Origin: Hydractinia symbiolongicarpus | Taxonomy: Eukaryota > Cnidaria > Hydrozoa > Anthoathecata > Hydractiniidae | Length of the DNA: 64,000 bases | NCBI RefSeq assembly: GCF_029227915.1 | Contig: NC_079875.1 | Coordinates: 12,149,001 to 12,213,000, forward strand | Direction: 5' to 3' | In this document: positions 35,630 to 45,189 of the stretch, piece by piece | Layout of the letters: every line of letters starts with the position of its first letter | Numbering within the stretch: position 1 is the first letter of the stretch | Notes under the pieces: generated by a model | Told to the model about the DNA's origin: nothing | Seen by the model: only the letters and a program-made list of their open reading frames with translations | Databases searched by the model: none | Position numbers and translations under genes: made by a program

Positions 35630-37170
35630 GTAAGCTGGTGTTAGAGGGGGATATAAATCACAAATTTTTTTGTTAATTGCAAACTTAGCTCAATCTGATC
35701 CCAAAGTCACTTCACTTGTACAAAACATTTATAAGCAAGGCTTGAAAGTCTACAAAAATAACTAAAGCGTAATTCCAGCCCAAACTGTAGTTCTGGTTGG
35801 ACCTGCAAAGGAAGCATCTTAAATTTTTTCAGGTCTAAATTGCACGCGTAAAATCCGAAATGGCTTGCGTAAAATCCGAAATGGCTTGTGCAAAACCTAA
35901 TGTTTTATGCAATTTATAACAAAATACACTGCCTAAATTATAGCTACAAAGTGATTGATTATCTATTGCTAAAATAGTTATAATACAAGTGAAAAACAAG
36001 ACAAATTATTATTGCCGTAAGACCCTCCATTGTTTTGATATTATATAAGGTGGCGAAAATATGTTAGCTAAAATGTAACACCACAAGACTATCACTAATA
36101 TAGTCTGCCGTATAGGAAAATAAGATAAAAAATGCAGAATATGCTAGCCGTAACAACCTCCTCCATTTTGATTTTAAATAATTTTAATGCTGTCAAAGAC
36201 TTTAAATATTGCCAACTAAAATATATTCCCTAAAAAGATTTTGCACAAGACTGCATGAAAATCATTAAAATAACACTAAACCATTTTATAAAAATAATTT
36301 CTCTGTTGTTTTTATTATTTTAAATGAGAGGAGAACAACTTGCTGTGTAAATTTCGAAACAGCTTAAGTATAATTTGCTGCATAACTTTTTGAACAACGC
36401 AAGTATAATGGAGCTAAATGAACATTTAGCTCATGTTAATTGTGGTGACTGCAGTAATGTCTCGGTTGCCTTGTACTTACTAATGTTCTTAGGATCACAT
36501 ATAAGGAAACTTTACTTGAAACAATATTGGTCAATACAGGATGGGAGACTTGCCTCGCCTACCAGCTTTAAGATGCCTCGCTTAATAGGACAGGCCTATA
36601 AATACCTGTATATTACCCATTTCAAGTTTGGCTCTGCAAACAACCAGTTAGAGCTAAAGATTCCCACCCGCCCTCCCTATACTATTCATAATGCTGTGTA
36701 GGGTTTGCCAAACTAACAACATTTTTGTTTTGTTTTATGTGATGTCACTCGGTCAACCAATGCGGAGTATCATTGCCTCATCACCACATAGCGTTCGTCA
36801 CCGCAACCATTGTTAAAGACACAGTTATCCGAGTTCAGTATATGACTGGTTTAAAATGGCTTATCGCTCACGCATCAACAAAGATGGAGACACTTGCTCT
36901 AGCTGCACGGTTTCCTTGAACAACTATTTGGCTAGCAGTGTTGTCAAGGTTTTAGTCCAGCAGTGGGAGCAAGAGTCCTGGCTAATTGCACATTGCGCGT
37001 TTTAACTGATGGGGATGTCGGGCTTCCTAAGTCAGCCAGAAGTTTGGACAGATACACGTGTGTGGCCTGTTGATTATATCATTACTTGATATTATTACTG
37101 TATGCTATTATTAATTTATAATATTATTATTATTTATATTGAAGAATAGAAGAGAATAATGAGATGTGAG
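35630..37170. other. Intergenic, no gene recognised
   Basis: It contains a short tandem (GCGTAAAATCCGAAATGGCTT, about 35845-35890) and a loosely repeated CCGTAA..CCTCCATT block near 36015 and 36165. A 108-codon plus-strand frame at 36375-36701 has no recognisable similarity, splice sites or codon bias and is not called. Confidence 0.5.
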
Positions 37171-37174
37171 GAAG

Positions 37175-37750
37175 TAATGCCGTGGGAGACATTCACAATT
37201 GCAGTGCAGCCAAGATGTGCATGTCATTGTGAGTGTGTCATACCATTAAAGTGCATTATGACGAAGAGAATAATGAGATATGCCGTGGTAGACATTCAAG
37301 CTTGTCGTACCATTGAAGTGCATATGTAATGCCGTGGGAGACATTCAAGCTTGTCGTTCCATTGAAGTGCATTATGATGAAATGATGATGAAATGCCGTG
37401 GTAGACATTCAAGCTTGTCGTACCATTGAAGTGCATTGTGACAGGAGAATAATGAGATATGCCGTGGGAGACATTCAAGCTTGTCGTACCATTGAAGTGC
37501 ATATGATGAAATTAATGCCGTGGGGGACATTCAAGCTTGTCCTACCATTGAAGTGCATTATGATGAAATGCCGTGGGAGACACTCACAATGGAGTGCAGC
37601 CTAGATTGCATGTCATTGGGAGTGGGTCATACCATTGAAGTGCATTATGATGAAGAGAAGAACGAGATATGTCATGGGAGACACTCACAACGGAGTGCAG
37701 CCAAGATGTACGTGTCATTGTGAGTGTCTCATACCATTTAAGTGCATATG
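37175..37750. repeat. Complex minisatellite around ATGCCGTGGGAGACATTCA
   Basis: About nine variant copies of a unit with ATGCCGTGGGAGACATTCA, AGCTTGTCGTACCATTGAAG and TGCATTATGATGAA. Spacing varies (about 50-100 bp) because some units carry an extra GTGCAGCCAAGATG...GTCATTG block. Frames of 60-70 codons on both strands are by-products of the repeat. Confidence 0.9.
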
Positions 37751-38595
37751 CTGGGGTTAGTGCTGTTTTTGTATCTGCATATGTATCTGTCCTGCCTGTT
37801 ATTGTTTAATCTTATTGCCTGGCATCCCAATCCATGCCCCAAATATACAATTGCGTTCCAATGCGAAGGATGTTGTATAAATTTATTTCATAATACAATG
37901 TTCTCTACTATTATGATGTGTTTTTACTGAGGAACCCGGACAATTAATATTCTGTATAACTTTCGAATCAACCCCCCAAAAAATTCCTGCTGCATAAATT
38001 TTAAAAGCAAGCTTTTGAGCAAGGCAAATATTTTTAACTTTTCATCTACGATGTATTATGATAAACACGTGTTATATTGGAAGCGATTTTAAAATAATTT
38101 GTACGGAAAAAAATCAACAAAGTATTAATTTTAATTTTTTTAAAATGAATGAGAAACAAGTACAAAACGATTATGAAACGATTTTCCATTCAACAAAGCA
38201 ATTTAAAACAATTTTGAGAAAAACTTTTTTGGAAAATATAATTTTTAGAACAACAAGTTAAACTTTGAATAAGAAGAGATGTAGAATACAAAAAATTCAC
38301 AGTCAATCCAATTTCACTTTCAGATAGAATCCTAATAACCCAAAACAAGGGCAATTTTATTTTTTTATTCATCACACAAGGGTATTGTTAGGGCTTTAAA
38401 TAAATTTAAATATATCAGGAAGGCATCAATCTACACTTGATAATAGTTTAAAACCTCAAGCAATGCTTCTCAAATCAAACAATATTTCTCAAATCTCACC
38501 TAATTCTAGTTTTTTTTTTTCTGCAATGCAAATGCTGATGAGCTTATAGTTGAAAAGTAAACAAAATTTCACGCTGGAATTCATCTATATATATA

Positions 38596-38760
38596 ATGGT
38601 TAGTTTTAACTCTTGCACTTTGTGCAAGAGACATGGTTTTGTTTCCTCATAGCCTCAGGTAAACCCAAGCAAAGTAAGAAAAATTGGGCAGATGGCACAC
38701 TGTGTAGCAAGGTGGCCATCATCCTTCTTGCTATAGCCTTAGGGTAATAATATTGGTCTC
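38596..38760 (+). mobile_element. tRNA-derived SINE, family B, diverged 5' part
   Basis: It matches the full copy at 42395 in the segments CTTGCACTTTGTGCAAGAGAC, CCTCAGGTAAACCCAAGC and GGGCAGATGGCACACTGTGT. The B box has decayed (GGTTTTGTTTCC). It ends at the left border of the inverted-repeat element at 38765. Confidence 0.7.
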
Positions 38761-38764
38761 CTTA

Positions 38765-40140
38765 GGGGTCATCTACAAAATTCGTACCAATTCGTATCAA
38801 AAAAATTCGTATATGCTATACGAATTTTCTTTTGCCATACAGTAATTAAATTCGTATGAAATTTTTCTAAAATCGTATAAAATTTGTATGAGTTTTTAAT
38901 TAAATTCGTATAAGTTTTAAATTAAATTCGTATGAGTTAACTTCGTACGAGTTTAACGAAAAACTTTTATGAGATTTTAATTAGATGCGTATGGTTTTAA
39001 AAAAAAGAAAATCGTTTGACATTGTATTAAATTCGTATATGAGTTTTAAAATAAAATTTGTTTGAGTTTTTATAATTAAAAATTCGTATATAATACAGTC
39101 CAGATGTAAGTTTACGCGTACGCTCAAGTTTCACACCTTTTTCTCGGAGTTGTTTGTCTTTTGTTTTTATTAATTATCTTGCGAGTCTTGTAAGTCATTA
39201 ACTTGCGTGTAATAAACAAGGGATTATTGAAGAAAAAATAGCTCATTATAACTGCGCGTAACTATTGTTAAATAGTGTTAACTATTCCCAATAGCATAAT
39301 TGCAAATGTTATCAACTCTATCAATGTGACACGAAGAGCCATTGTTTAATAGTTTTATTAAATAAAAGTTTTGCGTGGAAACTAAATAAACTAGCAAGAA
39401 GGCATTGTTGGTTGCGCAGGTTAAATAAAGCTTTTAAGCGATAGAAATTATTATATTTTAACAAAGATTGAAACTTTAGTTTTGATAGAAAAGCTTTTTT
39501 AGATCACATTTTAAAAGTTTAAAAACGAAAAACAGCGATAGAAATGTTTTTTTAGATCGCATTTAAAAAGTTTAAAATCGAAAAACGGCTAAAGAAATGT
39601 TTTCTAGATCGCATTTTAAAAGTTTAAAAACGAAAAACCGCTATAAAAAAGCTTTTTTAGATCGCTTTTTAAAAGTTTAAAAATGAAAAACGGCAATAGA
39701 AATGTTTTTTTAGATCGCATTTTAAAGGTTTAAAAACGAAAAACAGCGATAGAAATGTTTTTTAGATCACATTTTAAAAGTTTAAAAACGAAAAACCGCT
39801 ATAGAAAAGCTTTTTTAGATCGCTTTTTAAAAGTTTAAAAATGAAAAACGGCAATAGAAATGTTTTTTTAGATCGCATTTTAAAGGTTTAAAAACGAAAT
39901 ATAATTCGTATGAAAATTCGTATAAATAAAAGAATATAATTCGTATGAAAATTCGTATAAAAGAGAATATAATTCGTATGACAATTCATATGAAAATCGT
40001 ATAAAATTCATATTAGATTTTTTAAAAATCGGATAACTATTTAACACTATACGAATTGTATACAATTTTTATACGAATTAAAAGCAATTAAATTCGTATA
40101 TATTCGTATAAAACATCATACGAAATTTGTAGACGACCCC
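38765..40140. mobile_element. 1.38-kb non-autonomous inverted-repeat element (PIF/Harbinger-like?)
   Basis: The ends GGGGTCATCTACAAAATTCG and the inverse of CGAAATTTGTAGACGACCCC are near-perfect inverted repeats, flanked on both sides by TTA (38762-38764 and 40141-40143). Both subterminal zones are packed with ATTCGTATA-type motifs in alternating orientation. The interior has a unique segment (39095-39420) shared with 44237 and an array of eight ~52-bp units. No transposase was found. A 3-bp TWA duplication and GGG-starting ends suggest PIF/Harbinger; this is inference. Confidence 0.85.
39490..39899. repeat. Eight-unit ~52-bp minisatellite inside the element
   Basis: The unit is TTTTTTAGATCGCATTTTAA AAGTTTAAAAACGAAAAACG, then GCGATAGAAATG. 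Units 3-5 are repeated as units 6-8 almost unchanged, a higher-order repeat of about 156 bp. The same unit in inverse orientation occurs at 16118 and 31145. Confidence 0.92.
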
Positions 40141-40145
40141 TTACA

Positions 40146-40501
40146 CAGGCCTATCAATAAGAAAATAACACCAGAGCAATAAATCGCTCTCCCAAGGTTA
40201 CAATAATTTAAACTGTGCAAGCAATCTGAATAAATAGAACAAGTTTATAAACACATATTATATCACAAAGTCCTTTTTATCTATTTAATATCTTTTTTAA
40301 TATCTTTTGGGTTTTTTTTACTGCAAATAATAAGAAAAGGAACATTGATTTCCATGTGTGATGAATTAATATTGCTTGGCTAGAAAAACTTTTTTTGGAA
40401 TTGGGGGAGCAATTAATGGTTCAGCTAGTTTCTTATTTCTCAGAATTAGGAGAGCCTTTGCGCAAGCAAGAGCAATTGCTCTCCCCTTATTGATGGGCCT
40501 G
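40146..40501. mobile_element. 356-bp MITE with CAGGCC ends and 6-bp target duplication
   Basis: CAGGCCTATCAATAAG (40146-40161) is the inverse of CTTATTGATGGGCCTG (40486-40501) with one mismatch. CTTACA flanks it at 40140-40145 and 40502-40507. CAG-starting ends suggest a hAT-like origin, though a 6-bp rather than 8-bp duplication makes this uncertain. The left duplication includes the last base of the element at 38765-40140, so this one inserted at its edge. Confidence 0.82.
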
Positions 40502-40584
40502 CTTACAGTGATAGCCTACTTTTCATTTTACAAAATAATATTAGATTTATACACCACGTATGAGCCAATACTGTAGAATGAATA

Positions 40585-40604
40585 CTTCTTCTTCTTCTTC
40601 TTCT
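40585..40604. repeat. CTT microsatellite
   Basis: Nearly seven CTT units in a row. Confidence 0.9.
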
Positions 40605-40689
40605 ATGTTTCGGGGAATACAACTCTTCACAATTTAAATTGTTTGATCATTCTATGTTTTAAAAAAAGAAGTAAAACACAACGTTAAAA

Positions 40690-40830
40690 CTGTAAACTTG
40701 TGGTATTGCCTGGGTAGAGTGCAGACCCTAATTGGGTCCTAACATGGCCCCAAAATAAGCATTAAATACTCTAGGACTTCCCATATAATCCATGATTCCT
40801 CCTGGAAATAATATAACTATATAATATAGC
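40690..40830 (+). mobile_element. tRNA-derived SINE, family B, 3' fragment
   Basis: It shares GAGTGCAGACCCTAATTGGG, AGCATTAAATACTCTAGGAC and CCTCCTGGAAATAATA with the full copy at 42395. Head and B box are absent. Confidence 0.8.
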
Positions 40831-41448
40831 TAGATGACTTGCTATAAACTTTGTTTACTTTTTTTTCCGCAGGCAAATAGTTTTTAACCAATCAGATCAA
40901 TATTAGCCAATCGAATTGCCTTATTTTTTCTGCCAAAAAATTAAAACAAAAATTAATCAAGATAGCAAGTCATCTATAGCTATACCCTTCATATTTGAGA
41001 GGCTCTCACAGAAAAAAGTAGAGCCATAAAGTAAAATATCGCTATAAGCCTATCATTAGGTCGCTGCACCACATAGAAGGGATACCTGCCCCTCTTCCCT
41101 ACTTTCCCTAAGGCCCTGCATTTTTTAAGGTCTGACATCTCTCATCAAAAATATCAAAAGGGAAAAATGATGAGTTTAATAATTCACTCCAGACTACTGT
41201 ACTGCACCTCAATCTACCATATTGCCATGCTCCGAGATTTTTTACAAGAGCCTGTGTACACACAGTATTTTCACAACAGATAATGATAGTGTCGACTAGG
41301 CCTTAACTTTAAAAGCGAAACCTCCGCTCCAGACAACGTTGCAAGGTTTTTGTTGTCTGGTCAGGTCTGGCAGGTGCCAAGGTTGTTTATCATTATTATT
41401 ATGATACTATTTAAAAACCTTTACTTAGTATTAGTCGAAACGTATTAC

Positions 41449-41635
41449 CTAATATTTCCAGAAAGAGCCATGGCTTAGATGGGGAGTCCTAGAGTATTTA
41501 ATTCTCATTTTAAGCTATGCGGACCCAATTAGGGCCCGCTCTACCAGACAACTCCCTGCAACATCCAACATCTCCCCAGTGCCAGTCCCCCCCACATGAC
41601 TTGGCTTACCCTGGGGCTATGGTAAGCCTTTAGAA
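41449..41635 (-). mobile_element. tRNA-derived SINE, family B, headless copy
   Basis: On the minus strand it runs ACCATAGCCCCAGGGTAAGC, GTTGTCTGGTAGAGCGGGCC, AATTAAATACTCTAGGACTC and CTCTTTCTGGAAATATTA. This matches the central and 3' parts of the copy at 42395, in the opposite orientation. Confidence 0.82.
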
Positions 41636-41769
41636 TGCAAGCAATAGCTTTTTTCTGTTTCTCCTGTGTAACCAAAATATTTGCATATTATGCGAATATG
41701 GAAAAATCTAGCTAAACATTCTTTCATTAATGAATATATATATACTACTACATTTTGCCAAATTTAGTT

Positions 41770-42350
41770 TTATTACGTTTATTGGGAGTATTGAAGGAAA
41801 GATGAAAGGACGGGGATGCGTCTGACGAGCACTGTCTGCGAAAATTTCAATGATTATTTTGTTATCAACGAGCATTCAATTAACACACAGAATCTAGGTA
41901 TGCTTGTAAAATTACCATGTATAAAATTGGAGCTCGGAAAAAGATCCTTCAAATATCTTGGTGCAGCATTATACAATGACTTACCATTAAAAACATGTTG
42001 CGATAACTTATTTCAGTTCAAAAAATTAGTTTATCAACATTTTATGTAAATATTCGCTTTTAAAATATGTTTTATATGATTTTAGTAATTATTTAAGTAG
42101 CTTCTGTTTCTAACTTGCGCATTCTAGTTTTACATTTTTCTTTTTTCTCTTTTTTTGGTATTTACATGTGTTTTATATTCATTTGTTAGCTAACTCATGA
42201 CTGGTTAATTAGTAGATAATAGTTTTTGCTTATATTTTTCTTTCTTTTTTTTATTTTTACTGACAGGACACACGATGATAGCAGTAGTTCATTTTACAGA
42301 AGTGTAAAAAATCCTGTATAAATTTGGTTTAATAATAATGATAAATAATA
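41770..42350 (+). mobile_element. CR1-like LINE 3' fragment
   Basis: The frame 41816-42049 matches the C-terminal tail of the LINE at 1864-5426 (LVKLPCIKLELGKRSFKYLG against LLKIPKIKLEVTRGSFRYMG, then YNDLPL against YNSLPL). The 3' UTR shares GACAGGACACA, AGCAGT and ATCCTGTATAAAT and ends in AATAATGATAAATAATAAT. It is 5'-truncated, as is usual for LINE insertions. Confidence 0.88.
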
Positions 42351-42394
42351 ATACTTTAGCTAGCTAGCTAGCTAACGCTCGATATATTTTTTTA

Positions 42395-42756
42395 TGTGGC
42401 GCCGTAGATTAGTGGTTATAGCTCTCGTACTCTGTGCGGGAGACCGTGGTTCGATTCCTCTTGACGGCGATTCAACATGGGCGAGTGAATGTTACCATAG
42501 CCCCGGGTTAACCCAAGCCATGTGAGGGAAATTGGGAAGATGGCACACTGTGTGGGCCGTTGGATGTTGCCGGGAGTTGTCTAGTAGAGCGCGGGCCCTA
42601 ATTGGGTCTGCGTTGCTCAAAATGAGCATTAAATACTCTAGGACTCTTCATCTAAGCCATGGCCCCTCCTGGAAATAATAGACAGGGTATATCCCTCGAT
42701 ATTTGTGAGGCTAGCCATGTAAAATATGCACATCTATCTATCTATCTATCTACTGC
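42395..42756 (+). mobile_element. tRNA-derived SINE, family B, full-length copy
   Basis: The tRNA-like head has an A box (TAGATTAGTGG, 42405-42415) and a perfect-looking B box (GGTTCGATTCC, 42448-42458). CGCCGT and ACGGCG pair as an acceptor-like stem. A body of about 250 bp follows, starting with the CGGGTTAACCCAAGCCATGT segment shared with family A, and the copy ends in ATCT repeats. The T-arm does not pair, so this is not a working tRNA gene. Pol III transcription is expected from the boxes. Confidence 0.88.
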
Positions 42757-43354
42757 AATAAAGTATATATGATAATAATTTTTTAAAATGATAAATGTCA
42801 TTTCTAAACAAAGGCTCATTTTAAAAGTATGTTATGAACGTAATCTCAATATTTATGTTTTTACGGGATTCATGCGCATGTGCGGAAAAAATCAGAAAAA
42901 TCCACAGGCAAAAAAATGAAGACCTTATAGGTTAAGAAAGTCAAATTATGGTTAAAAACTTTTGTACTGTGGCTTCTAGCATCTTTTTACTGTTATATAA
43001 ATGATCTAAATCTAAACTACATGCAAGCTATATTCTAATTTCAAGATCCAAAGATGCCTCTACCTGAAAATAAAGTTTGGAATGGACTGGTTCACGGCTT
43101 ACCGCCTGTATTATTTTGCCTGTTGATTTGCATAAGAGGTCTTGGGATTATAAACAACACGTGTCACGATGAAAGTCGTCTATAGTGGATGTGTTTATTT
43201 TCCTTCAATGTCGTTAAAATATTCTTTAAAGTTATTATAAAAATTATGTCTGATTTGGTAACAGCCTAGACATTGCAGCACAACGCCAATGAATTCAGAC
43301 TGACGTCAATTCATTCAATAAGAATAGTGAAGCTTTTAAGTTTAGGCTAATTAA

Positions 43355-44055
43355 GGAACCGTCTCCACAATCGTTTCACATTTTATACGAATTGAAACGA
43401 TTATGATCGTTTCAAGATCGTATCATCATTTTTTAAAATCGTTTGCAGAGGGTTTCCTGAAAGGAAGGTGAAACAATTGTGAAACGATCAAATATTTAAA
43501 TATTAAATATAATATCCCTGTAGATCATTTAGAAATTATCAAAACATGATTGTAGGAAGCTAAAACATTGCCGTAGATCGTTTAATAACCATCTAAACAG
43601 GATTGTATGAAGTTAAAACATCGCCGTGGATCTTTTAAAAACCATCAAAACACGATCGTATGAAGCTAAAACATCGCCATAGATCAATGTATATAGATAT
43701 TGTTAATAATTTGATAATGAAATTTCTTTAGAAATGGGTGCGTGTGATAAACATAATAATAATAATGGTGTAAATTTAAAGTGATTTTGAAATGACTTGA
43801 ACCGAAACAAATTTAACAAACTGTTTAAATGAATTGATGTTGATATTGTGAGACAATTATGAAACGAATGCAAAACGATTGCGAAACGATTTTCATTTCA
43901 ACAAAATGATTTTAAACTATTTTGAAACGAATTTAAAACGATTTTTTTGGTAAAAAAATATTTTAAAATCGTTTCAAATTCGTATAGAGATCGTTTTAAA
44001 AAAAAATTATAAGAATGGAAACGATTATTTTTGAAACTATAATGGAAACGATCCC
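43355..44055. mobile_element. 701-bp inverted-repeat element with AAACGAT subterminal repeats
   Basis: The ends GGAACCGTCTCCA and (inverse) GGGATCGTTTCCA are flanked by TAA at 43352-43354 and 44056-44058. Both subterminal zones carry many ATCGTTTC/GAAACGAT motifs. The ends resemble those of the 38765 element (GGGGTCGTCTACA), and both have TWA target duplications, suggesting one superfamily. No transposase was found. Confidence 0.7.
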
Positions 44056-44236
44056 TAACTTGGATATGGTTGGAGATAACTGACGTCATCTTGTGCGCGT
44101 GTACCTAAGGACCACCTGGAATTGAAATGTGACCAATTCCGTAATGCTGGTTTAAGCCACCTGTTTTAAACAAACTGGTTGATGACGTCATTAAACACCA
44201 AATATCTGTACCATTCTTCAAAAGTATATGTTATTA

Positions 44237-44440
44237 TATATACAGTACTGTCCGAATGTAAGCTTCCGCATACACGCTATACAACACCTTTCTCTTCAAG
44301 TTGGAGCCCCTCTATCTTTTGTATATTGTAATTACTTTAATGATCTTTGTGGGAGCTAAGTTACAAGTGATTTTGCGATTAAACAATACTGTAATATTTT
44401 TTCATAACTGCGAGTTTTTCGTTGAAACTTATTGAAAATA
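44237..44440 (+). repeat. Segment shared with the interior of the 38765 element
   Basis: ACAGTACTGTCCGAATGTAAG, then CGCATACACGCT and CACCTTTCTCTT, parallels ATACAGTCCAGATGTAAG, CGCGTACGCTC and CACCTTTTTCTC at 39095-39160. Similarity continues loosely for about 200 bases (GTTACAAGTGATTTTGCG, CATAACTGCG). It has no visible coding potential. Confidence 0.6.
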
Positions 44441-45181
44441 AAATCTCCCTTAAGTAATGAAATTTAATGATTTGTTAACAATGTGAAAGATTAAAATAAA
44501 TCGTGCAAAAACTATTGTTTTTAAAAATGTTTTTTCACATTTTTTTTTATATCTTTTAAAATTGGTCTGTTTTAAAAAATATATTTCTTAACATTTTATT
44601 CTATGCTTTTTTTTTTAACAAAACATTACGCGAAAGAAAACGCGCACAAAACTATTGTTGTTAAGAAAGTTTCATACGTCTGTTTTTTGTTTAAAATACT
44701 TTTTAAAAAACTATCCTTTTGAAAATTTTATTGTGATCTTTTTTTCTTATCAAAACTTTAGGAATAACTTTAATAGCATAACTTTAAAATACTTTTTTAT
44801 GCATAAAATTAATTTTTATATTTACTCCGTCGCTCTTCCACCTTGTTTTCTATGTTGTCAAGTTTTTAATAACTGTCTTCACAACAGAGGAGGGTATAAT
44901 TAATAATTTTTTTATTGCAAAATTTTTTTAATAATCCGCCTTCCTTTAAAAAGGAAAAAAAGACTAACCTATTAAAAATCAAATCAGAAAGAAAAATTAT
45001 CATGGTATTTATTAGCACTGTTTCTTTTTTTTGCGTTTCAGAATACACAACATAAATAAAAATGCTGCCATTGTGTCAAAAATTATAGTTTGATATTGTC
45101 TATTTTTTGTTGTAATTGTAAAATTAATGTTGCTAATTGTCTTGTGAGTTTTAAAATATTATATTATAGTGCATATTATAG
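44441..45181. other. Upstream region of the CCCH-CHY gene
   Basis: Very AT-rich DNA. It ends in a TATTATAG acceptor-like site eight bases before the ATG at 45190. The promoter or a noncoding first exon should lie here, but neither could be placed. Confidence 0.5.
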
Positions 45182-45189
45182 GAATTAAC

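Noticed and set aside
36375-36701. 108-codon plus-strand gene
   Set aside because: No recognisable similarity, splice signals or supporting neighbours; length is within chance for this window.
37175-37750. CRISPR-like array or repeat-protein gene
   Set aside because: Units vary in length and sequence with no constant spacers, frames differ between units, and the genome is eukaryotic.
40376-40576. 66-codon membrane-like protein
   Set aside because: Lies almost wholly inside the inverted-repeat element 40146-40501 and reads through its right end; no independent support.
42395-42470. A genuine tRNA gene
   Set aside because: A and B boxes and an acceptor-like stem are present, but the T-arm does not pair, the anticodon loop is oversized, and the same sequence recurs as fragments with a 250-bp body: it is a SINE head.
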